A stretch of 63,547 nt of DNA, from assembly GCA_949511925.1 (NCBI GenBank), contig CATEYX010000055.1, positions 1 to 63,547 of the forward strand, read 5' to 3'. Under the pieces are notes generated by a model, which was not told the origin of the DNA, ran no database searches, and worked only from the letters and a program-made list of their open reading frames with translations. Made by a program: the position numbers and the translations under genes. This document shows positions 27,722-37,007 of this stretch, one piece after another (the first letter of the stretch is position 1; every line of letters begins with the position of its first letter). Origin of the DNA: Cryomorphaceae bacterium. Lineage in GTDB: Bacteria; Bacteroidota; Bacteroidia; Flavobacteriales; BACL11.

Positions 27722-29044
27722 TTATGCTTTTACACCAATCTGAATATACTTAAAACCATTACCTTCAATAAATTCTTTTTTAAACTGATTTCTACCATCG
27801 ATAAATAAATTCCCATTCATTTTGGATTTAATTAGATCAAAATCTGGACTTCTAAATTCTTTCCATTCAGTCACTAATATTAATACATCAGCACCTTCTA
27901 AAACTGAATACTTATCATTACAATAGTTAACTTTTATATCTTTTAAATAAAATCTTGCTTCATCCATTGATTTGGGGTCATAAGCACTTACTTCTCCACC
28001 AGCTTTTACTATTGATTGAATTAAATTAATTGATGGTGCTTCTCTCATGTCATCAGTCTCAGGCTTAAAAGACAAACCCCATACAGCAATTTTTTTTCCA
28101 TGCAAATCATCTCCAAATTGACTAACTAATTTAGAGAATAAGACTTTTTTCTGAGCTTTATTTACTCGTTCAACAGATGATATCAATTCAGGATTATACC
28201 CATGATCATTAGCAATATTAACTAAAGCCTGAACATCTTTTGGAAAACAACTTCCACCATAACCACAGCCAGGGTAAATAAATTGGTAACCAATTCTCTT
28301 ATCACTTCCAATACCGTTACGAACATGATTCACATCAGCACCAACACTTTCACAAATATTTGCTATCTCATTAATAAATGAAATTTTAGTAGCTAACATA
28401 GCATTAGCAGCATATTTAGTCATCTCTGCTGAACGAATATCCATACCTATAAACCTATCATTACTAAAAGTAAAAGGATCATATAGGTTACGCATAAGCT
28501 GCATAGCATTTTTGTCATCAGCACCAACTACTACCCTATCAGGGTGCATAAAATCCTTAATAGCAGCACCTTCCTTTAAGAATTCAGGATTAGACACAAC
28601 ATTAAAATTTAAAGATGAATCCCTTACGTCTAATGCAGATTGAATTTTTTCTTTAACCTTATCAGCTGTCCCTACAGGCACAGTTGATTTATCAACTATC
28701 ACTAAATGATGTTGCATATTTTCTCCAATAGACTGAGCAACCTGAAGTACATATTTTAAATCAGCCGATCCATCATCACCCATAGGAGTTCCTACAGCAA
28801 TAAAAACTACTTCTGAAACAGATAAAGCATCATTAATATCAATAGAAAATTTTAAAGAACCCTTAGCGAGATTATCTCTTACTAAAGTAGATAATCCAGG
28901 TTCATAAATTGGAATAACACCATTTTTTAACTTGTCAATTTTAGATTGATCAACATCAACACAGAGAACATCATTCCCCATTTCAGCAAAACATGCAGCA
29001 GCAACTAATCCAACATATCCTGAACCTATGATTCCAACTTTCAT
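27722..29044 (-). CDS. ugd: UDP-glucose/UDP-sugar 6-dehydrogenase (440 aa)
   Basis: Oxidises the C6 hydroxyl of UDP-glucose to UDP-glucuronate with two NAD. Features are GSGYVGLVAAACFAEMG (NAD site), STVPVGTAD, NPEFLKEGAAIKDF, the catalytic Cys in GCGYGGSCFPKDVQAL, and the C-terminal GLSFKPETDDMREAPS. The length and motifs fit the UDP-glucose branch rather than the UDP-GlcNAc or UDP-ManNAc branches, which I judge likely but not certain. The product would put uronic acid into the polymer. One base separates it from the Wzz-like gene. Confidence 0.88.
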   Translation of the reverse strand: MKVGIIGSGYVGLVAAACFAEMGNDVLCVDVDQSKIDKLKNGVIPIYEPGLSTLVRDNLAKGSLKFSIDINDALSVSEVVFIAVGTPMGDDGSADLKYVLQVAQSIGENMQHHLVIVDKSTVPVGTADKVKEKIQSALDVRDSSLNFNVVSNPEFLKEGAAIKDFMHPDRVVVGADDKNAMQLMRNLYDPFTFSNDRFIGMDIRSAEMTKYAANAMLATKISFINEIANICESVGADVNHVRNGIGSDKRIGYQFIYPGCGYGGSCFPKDVQALVNIANDHGYNPELISSVERVNKAQKKVLFSKLVSQFGDDLHGKKIAVWGLSFKPETDDMREAPSINLIQSIVKAGGEVSAYDPKSMDEARFYLKDIKVNYCNDKYSVLEGADVLILVTEWKEFRSPDFDLIKSKMNGNLFIDGRNQFKKEFIEGNGFKYIQIGVKA

Positions 29045-29045
29045 A

Positions 29046-29882
29046 TTAAATAGTTTTTACTTCTTTAACTAAGGCAACAAATAAACCAAAGATAAAAGAT
29101 AGAATAGCACCTAAAAATCCTAAGATTAAAATATCATCTTCTTTCTGATTTACCTTGGCAAAATTTTGCACAAAAGTCAACGGTTTTAATAAGTCCTGCT
29201 TAGTTTTTATATCTTCTCTTAGTTGACTAAGCAAAATAATTTGATTACTAACAACACTGCTTTTTCCACTAACTATATTTACAGAACTAACATCTAAACT
29301 ATTTTCAGCACCAACTAGTCTTATCTTATCTAACATTTCCAACTCAGCATTAATATCATTAATAATTTCAGTATTTGACACTAAATAACTATTGTGATAT
29401 TGCTTAATAAAAGAATTATTTGAAAAATAATAAATAAGACCTTCCTCAAATTGATCAATACTTGTATTGTCAAATGTAGATAATACAATTTCAAATTTAT
29501 TGAGAGCATAAAACTTCTCATTCATATCTTGTTGATACAATTGTTCAGCTTCAATATTTCTTAAAGCTGAAGCAATTTCTATATCTAAACCTAATGAAAT
29601 TGATAAAGCTAAATAATCTTCATTTTCAATATTAATTTGCAAATGATTAATCAAATCAATAGCTGTTCTTTGGCTTAAATCCTCAATCTGTTCTTGTCTT
29701 TCGTATTCAGAAATACCCGACATACAAATTGCTTTTGTTTCATAATAAGGAGTTTTAAATTTCTGATATCCTACAACACAAATAATCCCAGCTCCCATAA
29801 AAACTAAAAGTAATCTACTATTTCGAGAAATAAATTTTACAAAATTAGAAAATAGTTCACTTAAATTTAATTCATCTGTCAT
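29046..29882 (-). CDS. Wzz-type chain-length determinant protein (278 aa)
   Basis: First gene of the polysaccharide operon. Membrane helix near 22-42 (RLLLLFMGAGIICVVGYQKF), a periplasmic region of about 200 residues with coiled-coil character (NDINAELEMLDKIRL), and a C-terminal helix at about 252-272 (ILGFLGAILSFIFGLFVALV). No C-terminal tyrosine kinase domain is present, so it is the Wzz-type or isolated form rather than Wzc. It would set polymer length together with a Wzy protein. Confidence 0.72.
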   Translation of the reverse strand: MTDELNLSELFSNFVKFISRNSRLLLVFMGAGIICVVGYQKFKTPYYETKAICMSGISEYERQEQIEDLSQRTAIDLINHLQINIENEDYLALSISLGLDIEIASALRNIEAEQLYQQDMNEKFYALNKFEIVLSTFDNTSIDQFEEGLIYYFSNNSFIKQYHNSYLVSNTEIINDINAELEMLDKIRLVGAENSLDVSSVNIVSGKSSVVSNQIILLSQLREDIKTKQDLLKPLTFVQNFAKVNQKEDDILILGFLGAILSFIFGLFVALVKEVKTI

Positions 29883-29904
29883 TTCATTTTTATTTTAAAT
29901 TTTA

Positions 29905-29937
29905 CAAATGCAATTATTAATCTCTATAATGCTCAAA
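29905..29937 (-). promoter_or_regulatory. Probable promoter of the polysaccharide operon
   Basis: On the minus strand TTTG (29937-29934) is followed after 21 bases by TGCATTTG (29912-29905), a 7 of 8 match to TAnnTTTG. Transcription would start about 18 bases before the ATG of the Wzz-like gene. Confidence 0.4.
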
Positions 29938-30036
29938 ATAGAATTTTCTTATTATTAAGCTATCATAAACTGAATAGCTAAAAAATTCATGAAAAAGATT
30001 TAAATAATAATTTCTACAACAATATATATTCAAATT

Positions 30037-30063
30037 AAAAAAGCCCAATTAGGGCTTTTTATT
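30037..30063 (-). terminator. Intrinsic terminator after gldN
   Basis: AAAAAGCCC, loop AATTA, GGGCTTTTT form a 9-bp stem ending in a T run on both strands. It sits 19 bp after the gldN stop and closes the porP-gldKLMN operon before the polysaccharide operon promoter. Confidence 0.85.
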
Positions 30064-30081
30064 ATTTATTAATAAACGAGA

Positions 30082-30981
30082 TTAATATTCCCAAAGATCA
30101 TGCTCAATATTAAATATTTCTGTTTTAATTCGCTCTGCTTCTAATAACGCATCAAGACCAACCATGTATTCATTTATCTTTCTATCCATAACACTTGACT
30201 CTTTCACAATAGTACTCCCAAACATTCTTTTCCAAAAAATATCATCATAGGTTCTTCTTTCAGCATTATTTTTAACTAAATTAAAAACTTCAGCATTAAT
30301 CAAAATTTCTCTAGCTTCTGGAAAATACACCCAAAATAATGGAGAAAAAGTACCTAATATTTGCCCATTAACTTCATCTCTATCTTCCTGTAAAGGAGCT
30401 AAACCGATAATACGCACATCCATAACCGATCTCTGCTTATCAAAGAACCACTCTTCTTTTAATCTCCATTTTTTGATTGAATTTCTATTAAATTCAGTCT
30501 TACTCAATTCCATTCTGGTAGCTTCATCAGGATCAGCACCTTCTGCTACAGCATCCCAGTCAACTACTTCAACCATTTCTTCTTTAGCACCTCCAATTTT
30601 TTTAATAGCATCTTGAGACATTTCCTCTCTAAATTCATCATCCATAGCAGCATTATCATATGCAGTAATACTACCTTCTTGAATTGCAGAGTAGATTACA
30701 TCAATTAAACTCTTTCTATCTTGAATAGTATGACCAACACCATCATTTTCAGGATAATAAAAAGGATGATTAATTTTTTGACGTAAATCTATTTCCCTCC
30801 AAATTTTACGAGACCACATTACATCTGCCTGACGTAAAGGAGCATAATGCTGAACTTTTTTATTATGGTGCTTTTCTTTTTTATACACAGAATTCATATC
30901 CTCTGTAGTCAAAATATCTTGAGCATTTACACCAACTAAACAAAGAGTAGATGTTACTAATAATAAGATTAATTTTTTCAT
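30082..30981 (-). CDS. gldN: T9SS/gliding ring protein GldN (299 aa)
   Basis: Periplasmic partner of GldK in the outer ring of the T9SS motor. Signal peptide at residues 1-20 (LLVTSTLCLVGVNAQ). Family features: DVMWSRKIWREIDLRQKINHPFYYP, the central FNRNSIKKWRLKEEWFFDKQRS and DVRIIGLAPL, and a late RRTYDDIFWKRMFGS. Length is normal. It follows gldM by 9 bp, the standard gldKLMN order. Confidence 0.93.
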   Translation of the reverse strand: MKKLILLLVTSTLCLVGVNAQDILTTEDMNSVYKKEKHHNKKVQHYAPLRQADVMWSRKIWREIDLRQKINHPFYYPENDGVGHTIQDRKSLIDVIYSAIQEGSITAYDNAAMDDEFREEMSQDAIKKIGGAKEEMVEVVDWDAVAEGADPDEATRMELSKTEFNRNSIKKWRLKEEWFFDKQRSVMDVRIIGLAPLQEDRDEVNGQILGTFSPLFWVYFPEAREILINAEVFNLVKNNAERRTYDDIFWKRMFGSTIVKESSVMDRKINEYMVGLDALLEAERIKTEIFNIEHDLWEY

Positions 30982-30990
30982 AATTTTATG

Positions 30991-32703
30991 TTATTTAATT
31001 TCTAGCACTAATGGATCTAAAGGACGAACTGCAGTATTTTTAGCATCTACCCTTTTAGCCTTTATATTTGAAATGGTTATTGCATTACCTGATTTTGTAT
31101 TCTTAATAATACTTATCATTTTAGGAGTAAACTTAGGACCTTTAGCATCTTCCTTCATTTGTTCACCTTTATAGACACCTGATAAGCGATATGATGTAAC
31201 TACATACCTTACACCTTTAAAATCAAAATCCTTTAACTCTGCACCTAAACCACCAGCATTAACCATTTTCATTTTATCAATTACCGTGGTTCCATTTACT
31301 TCTATTGTAAACTGAACTTTGGGTTTTGGAGGGGGAACTTCTTTTACTCTAAACTCCATTTCACCCATTTTAGTACGCTTACCATTTACTTCTGCAAAAA
31401 GAGATACCATTGCTTTTCCTTTTTTAGAAGGGCGAGCAGAATATTCACCTAATGATTTTTTAACTACTGAAACTTTACCATTATTTATCACTGCTGAAAT
31501 TACGCCTGCAGTATATCCAGGTACAGAAATTTTAAGTGGATTGTCGACCTCTAAATATAAAATATTCATATTTGTTGGCGAAACAACAGCGGTTTTAGCA
31601 GCTACTAAATACTGACCTCTAAAAGGATACATCTTAGTACCGTTATCAGTTTTCATAGCAATTAAACCACCCCATTTTTGGTTACCTTCTGATGATGCTC
31701 GTCTTGCGAACATTCCTTTACCATTTACAACTTTGACTGTTTCATAATCATCACCAATCATCTCATATTTCCCTCCTCCTAATGAATCGTATTCTCCAAC
31801 ATAAATAAGTGGTGCTTGAGTAGTATCCTTAGCTGCAATAAATATTTGAGCCCTAAAAGAATCACCTTTTAATACAAAATTAGAATTTGGAATTTGAATA
31901 CCTTCAGCAGAAGTAAACTTCAATGATCCTGCATCAATATTTTCTCTTAACATATTAATAATATCTGCTTCGGTGTTTCTAACATCAGATTGCATTTTTG
32001 AAAGTAGAGTTAAAGCACCAACAGAAGGCATATCATAAAAGTTATATTTTTCCCATAACTGTTTTTTACCTTTTATTTTTTTATCTTCATAATTACATGT
32101 CTCATTTATTGATGTAATCAAAGATTCATCTCCTTCAGCAATAGAGATAATTCTATCTTTATATGTAATCAAATTATTCTTTAAATCTGTTGCAACATTT
32201 GTCTTTCTTTTTTCACTATAGAATAAATCACCAGCAGCATGTCTATCATCCTTGTTAGTTAAGGCGCCGATATTCATTAATTTTTGTTGGTCACTTAGCA
32301 TATCCCAACTTAAAACAATTGATTTCTCCTCAATCAAATCACCTTCTTCATCTTTAATTTCACTCTGAGAGCCTAAATAAACTTTCTTATCCGTTTTTAA
32401 AACAAGATTATATTTCATTTCTTGCAAAGAAGCTACTAATTTATCAGCCTCTGTTTTGATTTCATAAGCTTGCTCTCTGTATGGACCTGCCTTAACGGGA
32501 TTTACCTCAGCAGCAGCGTCAAAAGCAGCATAGGTATCCCCATTTTTTGAATTAAAATTTGTAGTTGTTCTAGTAATACCTTTATTAACTTCAAAAAATG
32601 AATTTAACACTTCCTTCGATACATTCAATGCAAGCAGTGCGGTAAGCACTAAATACATCATATTAATCATCTTTTGTCTTGGCGATATGTTACCTCCAGC
32701 CAT
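30991..32703 (-). CDS. gldM: T9SS/gliding motor protein GldM (570 aa)
   Basis: Inner-membrane, single-helix protein that pairs with GldL as the proton-driven rotary motor and reaches across the periplasm. The N terminus GGNISPRQKMINMMYLVLTA is the family hallmark and includes the membrane helix. The rest is a string of periplasmic beta-domains; LNSNF-type and YRLSGVYKG stretches late in the chain fit domains D3-D4. It is somewhat longer than the roughly 510-residue Flavobacterium protein. Encoded between gldL and gldN. Confidence 0.93.
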   Translation of the reverse strand: MAGGNISPRQKMINMMYLVLTALLALNVSKEVLNSFFEVNKGITRTTTNFNSKNGDTYAAFDAAAEVNPVKAGPYREQAYEIKTEADKLVASLQEMKYNLVLKTDKKVYLGSQSEIKDEEGDLIEEKSIVLSWDMLSDQQKLMNIGALTNKDDRHAAGDLFYSEKRKTNVATDLKNNLITYKDRIISIAEGDESLITSINETCNYEDKKIKGKKQLWEKYNFYDMPSVGALTLLSKMQSDVRNTEADIINMLRENIDAGSLKFTSAEGIQIPNSNFVLKGDSFRAQIFIAAKDTTQAPLIYVGEYDSLGGGKYEMIGDDYETVKVVNGKGMFARRASSEGNQKWGGLIAMKTDNGTKMYPFRGQYLVAAKTAVVSPTNMNILYLEVDNPLKISVPGYTAGVISAVINNGKVSVVKKSLGEYSARPSKKGKAMVSLFAEVNGKRTKMGEMEFRVKEVPPPKPKVQFTIEVNGTTVIDKMKMVNAGGLGAELKDFDFKGVRYVVTSYRLSGVYKGEQMKEDAKGPKFTPKMISIIKNTKSGNAITISNIKAKRVDAKNTAVRPLDPLVLEIK

Positions 32704-32735
32704 ATTATTTTATATTTTTAAGTAATTAATAATGA

Positions 32736-33404
32736 TTATTTATTAGGATTCATTGCTGTTAGCATATTTCCATATACTTCATTTAATTGTTCTAAATTAT
32801 CAGCCAAGCTACTAACCTGCTCTTGGAATCTTTTAGAATCATCTACTGAAGACTGTAAATTTTGTAAAAATAAAGTTGTAGCCTCCATCTGATTATTAGA
32901 AGTTTGTAATTGTAATTCATATAAAGAATTCAAAGCATTCATATTCTTTACGCCTTCCTGAATTTGTGAATTATATTCTGAAATACCTGAAGCAGCAGTA
33001 ACCGTTTCATTCAATTGTCTTGCTGAATCTCCAAATGACCTTAACCCCTCATTTAAACTTTCAATCAATTCATTATCAATTTTCGCTTTTGCTAACGCAT
33101 CATCTAGTTGTTGAGCTGGACGCTTAACACTGTTAGGGTCTTCCATGTGAGCAAGTTCAGGGTAAACTAAAGACCAATCAACTTCTGTAGCAGGTTTTTC
33201 AAAAGCAGAGAAAAAGAAGATAATAGCCTCAGTACTTAAACCAAGTATCAACATAAGAGAGGCTCCAGGCAAATGCTCTATTTTAAATAGTGCACCAATA
33301 ATTACTAAAGCTGCCCCCCAACCATACAATTTTGGCATCATTGTTTTATACCATTTTGCTTCTGTAATATTTCCTATTGACTGTATAATATTTCCTAAAC
33401 TCAT
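32736..33404 (-). CDS. gldL: T9SS/gliding motor protein GldL (222 aa)
   Basis: Forms the stator-like motor core with GldM. Two membrane helices are visible, about 28-44 (YGWGAALVIIGALFK) and 49-68 (LMLILGLSTEAIIFFFSAF). The intramembrane Glu of the second helix (E59 in STEA) is the residue needed for proton use in the family. The loop KIEHLPG corresponds to the usual KILHWPG, with Glu and Leu where Leu and Trp are common. The C-terminal half is a cytoplasmic coiled coil. Confidence 0.93.
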   Translation of the reverse strand: MSLGNIIQSIGNITEAKWYKTMMPKLYGWGAALVIIGALFKIEHLPGASLMLILGLSTEAIIFFFSAFEKPATEVDWSLVYPELAHMEDPNSVKRPAQQLDDALAKAKIDNELIESLNEGLRSFGDSARQLNETVTAASGISEYNSQIQEGVKNMNALNSLYELQLQTSNNQMEATTLFLQNLQSSVDDSKRFQEQVSSLADNLEQLNEVYGNMLTAMNPNK

Positions 33405-33443
33405 TCTTTTATTTTTTTGTTATTTAATATTTATTTTTAAATT

Positions 33444-34754
33444 CTATTCAAAATCTTTTTTATCCCTTCCAAGGAAATCAACTGCACATCTAAAACCAAT
33501 ATAACTTTTTGCAGTATCTTGATACTCAAAAGTTCTTGTACTTGTTTGAATAAAATAAGCTATGTCTTTCCAAGAACCTCCTCTGATAGATTTTCTTTTC
33601 AGTACGGCATGATCATCTTCACTTGCATTATAATGGTAATCCATATTCATATCGTGAGAATATGAAAAAGCAGATTCATCATAAGCGTTTGACGTCCATT
33701 CAGCAACATTTCCTGCCATATCATAAAGTCCAAAACCATTCGGATTATAAGATGCTGTTTTCATTGTTTTAAGACCTCCATCCGCAGTATAATTACCTCT
33801 TAATGGTTTGAAATTTGCTAAAAAGCATCCCTTAATATTACGAGTATACGGACCACCCCAAGGGTAAGGAGAGGAATCTAATCCTCCTCTTGAAGCATAT
33901 TCCCATTCTGATTCTGTAGGTAATCTGAATTCTGGTAATACCGGCTGTTTAATCTTTCTTAAGAAAGCATTCATCATTTGAGTTCTCCATTTAGTAAATG
34001 CAGTAGCTTGTTTCCAGTTAATTCCTACTACTGGATAGTCATCAAAAGCTGAGTGAAAGAAATAATTCTTAGTATATGGGTCATTAAAAGAATATGCATA
34101 ATCGTGAATCCAAGTTAATGTATCAGGGAAAATTGAAACTTCAACCTCAGATAAAAACTCACTTCTATCTCTCTTACCGCTAGCATCACCTTCTCTTTTC
34201 GATTTACTTGCAGCAGCCTGAACATCTAAAACTTGATATTTATATACATATTTTCTTGTATCAAATTCTCTTCTACCATTCAATCTTTCATGTTCTGGCA
34301 GATACATTTCTTCTTCAAGTATTTCTCTAACCTCAGGATCATTCCATCTAATTTTAGTATTCCAGTTAATTTTTGATGGTTCCAAAAAATTACCAAAATT
34401 ATCTTCCTCAATTAAGTGCCCTTCAATTCCTGCTTCACCTAAAATAATGTGCGCTAAAGAATCTCTCACCCAAGTTACAAATTGGCGATATTCATTATTA
34501 GTAATTTCAGTTTCATCCATATAGAATGCTCCAACAGAAATAGTTTTTGAAGCTGTTACATTTGCAAAAGGAACATCTTGATCAGAAGGTCCCATATTAA
34601 AACTTCCTTGAGGGATAAACACCAATCCGTAAGGATCTGTAGGATTCCAAATTTTTCTGTTTTGCGATCCAATTAATTCACCATTACCTGAACTACCACA
34701 AGCACTTAATAGTGCTACAATTGAACTTAATAATATTATTTTTTTCATATTCAT
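33444..34754 (-). CDS. gldK: T9SS/gliding outer-membrane lipoprotein GldK (436 aa)
   Basis: Lipoprotein signal with lipobox LLSAC/G (Cys near residue 19; start at 34754 or the second Met at 34748). The body is a formylglycine-generating-enzyme (SUMF1)-like fold: FIPQGSFNMGPSD, MDETEITNNEYRQF, FRLPTESEWEYASRGG, YDMAGNVAEWTSN, and RGGSWKD. GldK uses this fold structurally and forms a ring with GldN under the outer membrane. First gene of gldKLMN, 33 bp after porP. Confidence 0.93.
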   Translation of the reverse strand: MNMKKIILLSSIVALLSACGSSGNGELIGSQNRKIWNPTDPYGLVFIPQGSFNMGPSDQDVPFANVTASKTISVGAFYMDETEITNNEYRQFVTWVRDSLAHIILGEAGIEGHLIEEDNFGNFLEPSKINWNTKIRWNDPEVREILEEEMYLPEHERLNGRREFDTRKYVYKYQVLDVQAAASKSKREGDASGKRDRSEFLSEVEVSIFPDTLTWIHDYAYSFNDPYTKNYFFHSAFDDYPVVGINWKQATAFTKWRTQMMNAFLRKIKQPVLPEFRLPTESEWEYASRGGLDSSPYPWGGPYTRNIKGCFLANFKPLRGNYTADGGLKTMKTASYNPNGFGLYDMAGNVAEWTSNAYDESAFSYSHDMNMDYHYNASEDDHAVLKRKSIRGGSWKDIAYFIQTSTRTFEYQDTAKSYIGFRCAVDFLGRDKKDFE

Positions 34755-34787
34755 ATTTATTTATCACTTTCGTGAGTTAAATCTATT

Positions 34788-35705
34788 TTATAAGAATCTT
34801 GGGTTTTTGTATTTTGAAATTGCTTTGTTTGTTTTAATCTTAAAATTATAACCCAACATAAATTCCAGCGAATTTGACATTGCATTCATTATTGTAACAT
34901 CATAAGCTAATCCGAATCTTAAATCTTCATTCACATTCATACCAGCTAACAAACTTATCCCTTCATCTAATCTATAACTAACGCCACCCCACATTTTATT
35001 ATTGTATATTAAATTTGTATTAATATCCAATTGTGAAGTTGCTCCATCTGACTTCAAATATATTGACGGGTTCAATGAAAGTAAAGAACTAAGCTCATGA
35101 TAATAACCAGCAATTAAAAAATAATGTCTGGTTAAGCTAAAATTCTGACCATCACTCCACTCAATTGTTGGTTCTGTCATATGCGCAGAAGAAAGACCGA
35201 TATATACATCTTGAGTATTATAATAAACACCAGCGCCTATATCTAAACTTGACCCCTTCACATCTCCTGTAGGTATTGCGGGATCTCCACTCTGAGCAGA
35301 TCTCAAGGCACCACCATTTAAACCACTTTGATACATTCCTACTGACATTCCCATACCAATTTGCCCAACACCTAATTCAGTACGGTAAGCATAAGAAGCT
35401 TGTAAACCTAAATTACTAAACTCAGCAATATTATCCTTAACAACATTCAAACCTACACCTCCATATAAAGATGGTAACTCAGCATCAACACTGAAATTTT
35501 GAGTTGAAGCAGCTGCCCCATCATCACTAAATCCCATCCATTGAGACCTATGCAAAATAGAAGTAGCTATAACCCCTCTACTTCCTGCAAAACCAGGATT
35601 ATTCGCTAATTTATTAAACATATTCTGCGTGAATTGCGGGTCTTGTTGCGCAGAAACAGTAATTACTGATATAACAGCTAAGATTAGTATAATTATTTTC
35701 TTCAT
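34788..35705 (-). CDS. PorP/SprF family outer-membrane protein (305 aa)
   Basis: Signal peptide 1-19 ending VSAQ, then QQDPQFTQNMFNKLANNPGFAGSRG, the PorP/SprF family start, and a beta-barrel with GVGLNV, ASYAYRTELG, IGAGVYYNT and GLAYDV strands, ending GYNF. Family members help secrete or hold T9SS cargo, and some are dedicated to a single SprB-like adhesin. Here it heads the gldKLMN operon, the arrangement of porPKLMN in Porphyromonas, rather than sitting next to an adhesin gene. Confidence 0.88.
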   Translation of the reverse strand: MKKIIILILAVISVITVSAQQDPQFTQNMFNKLANNPGFAGSRGVIATSILHRSQWMGFSDDGAAASTQNFSVDAELPSLYGGVGLNVVKDNIAEFSNLGLQASYAYRTELGVGQIGMGMSVGMYQSGLNGGALRSAQSGDPAIPTGDVKGSSLDIGAGVYYNTQDVYIGLSSAHMTEPTIEWSDGQNFSLTRHYFLIAGYYHELSSLLSLNPSIYLKSDGATSQLDINTNLIYNNKMWGGVSYRLDEGISLLAGMNVNEDLRFGLAYDVTIMNAMSNSLEFMLGYNFKIKTNKAISKYKNPRFL

Positions 35706-35805
35706 ATTTATTTATCTATTGAAAATTTTGGGGCTAAAATAAACAAATTTTAATAAAGCGTACTAACTACTATCGACTAACTTATGAATTCAAGATAAAA
35801 TAAAA

Positions 35806-35830
35806 TTAGATTTAGAACCTAGCAATCTAA
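35806..35830 (-). terminator. Possible intrinsic terminator after the arginase-fold gene
   Basis: On the minus strand TTAGATT and AATCTAA form a 7-bp AT-rich stem with an 11-base loop, followed by TTTTATTTTA. It lies 17 bp after the stop at 35847. The weak stem keeps this tentative. Confidence 0.4.
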
Positions 35831-35846
35831 ATATCAAGACGTTTAA

Positions 35847-37007
35847 TTAAATAAACTTATTGTAAGTTTTTAGCCATCTCTCAGGTATTTCACCCTGATT
35901 CGCCACCTCATAGTCCCGATAAGAGCAAGCAACATAGTAATTTTGAAGTTGTTTTTCACCTTCTTTCTTAAAAGGCACTCCCATCCACCACCTACCACTG
36001 CTTTGGCTTTTGTAAAATACAATTTCATTTTTACCATCTTCAAAGGCAACTGTGTATTTTATGCAGTTTTTTAAATTCGGATTCAGTTCTTGCTTTCTCA
36101 TTTTATACCCATCAATAAAATACCAGAGCATTTGAGCCATTAACTGAGCAGTTTGATTGCTATCATCTAATTGCTGATTATACTCAAATAAACCAACAGC
36201 TGTTAGTTTGTCACTCAGTCCAGCATAACGCATGATTTTACAGGCTTCTTCTCCATTTAATCCATTAGGAGAACTATAAACATTAGCATGAGCATATGCA
36301 TATTGAATTGCCGAAATATCAAAACTTAAAAAGTCAGTATTCCTCATTACTGGTTCTACTTCTTGAAAATTTACTTTCAAATCACCTAATCTAACAATAT
36401 CAAAATTTATGCTTTGCAGCATTTCTGCAGCTACAGGAGAAACAAAGTAAGATTGATATCCTAAATTAACATAATGGAAAAGATGACTCGGCTTATGACT
36501 TATCATCTTTCCTAGATGAGAATATGAAGCTAAATTATCTTTTTCCATACCAATATCAAAACTTTTATCGACTGAGGTAAGAGTAATGTATTTTTCTAAA
36601 GAAGCATACGCTTTATAAACTGCATAACTAACATCATGTCCACCCCCAATAATAATAGGGATAATTCCATCATGAAGTAAAGCTGCACAAACATCTTGAA
36701 TTAAATTAAACGATTCTTTACGAGTTGGCATTAATTTTAATGTACCTAAATCAACTACTCTAGGTATTTCATCCTGATGCAATTGATAAAAAGAAGCTCT
36801 TATTTTACAATAATTTGAAATTGATATGTTTTTTGAACCCTCATATTCAGGAACATTAAAAATTGCAATCTCAGCAAATTTTACCTCAGGAAAACTGCCT
36901 TCAGAATGAAAATCAATTAAACGCCCTACTTGTGTAATTCCCCAACTATCCTTTGAAGCATACACTTCAGAATTTAAAGATTCAAAATAGGCGTTTAATT
37001 CAATCAT
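35847..37007 (-). CDS. Arginase/formimidoylglutamase-fold protein with degenerate metal site (386 aa)
   Basis: Ureohydrolase-fold protein of the type often labelled formimidoylglutamase in Bacteroidetes. GGGHD at 121-125 keeps the first metal-binding His. The second motif, normally DAHxD, reads VDKSFD at 146-151, so the central His is Ser. The third, normally SFDxDxxDP, reads SFDISAIQ at 228-235, so two of three Asp are lost. A binuclear Mn site therefore looks incomplete and hydrolase activity is doubtful. The C-terminal 90 residues carry an extra region (FYKSQSSGRWWMGVPF and CSYRDYEVANQGEIPERW). Its ATG shares a base with the topA stop (TAATG), so it is translationally coupled to topA. Confidence 0.7.
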   Translation of the reverse strand: MIELNAYFESLNSEVYASKDSWGITQVGRLIDFHSEGSFPEVKFAEIAIFNVPEYEGSKNISISNYCKIRASFYQLHQDEIPRVVDLGTLKLMPTRKESFNLIQDVCAALLHDGIIPIIIGGGHDVSYAVYKAYASLEKYITLTSVDKSFDIGMEKDNLASYSHLGKMISHKPSHLFHYVNLGYQSYFVSPVAAEMLQSINFDIVRLGDLKVNFQEVEPVMRNTDFLSFDISAIQYAYAHANVYSSPNGLNGEEACKIMRYAGLSDKLTAVGLFEYNQQLDDSNQTAQLMAQMLWYFIDGYKMRKQELNPNLKNCIKYTVAFEDGKNEIVFYKSQSSGRWWMGVPFKKEGEKQLQNYYVACSYRDYEVANQGEIPERWLKTYNKFI

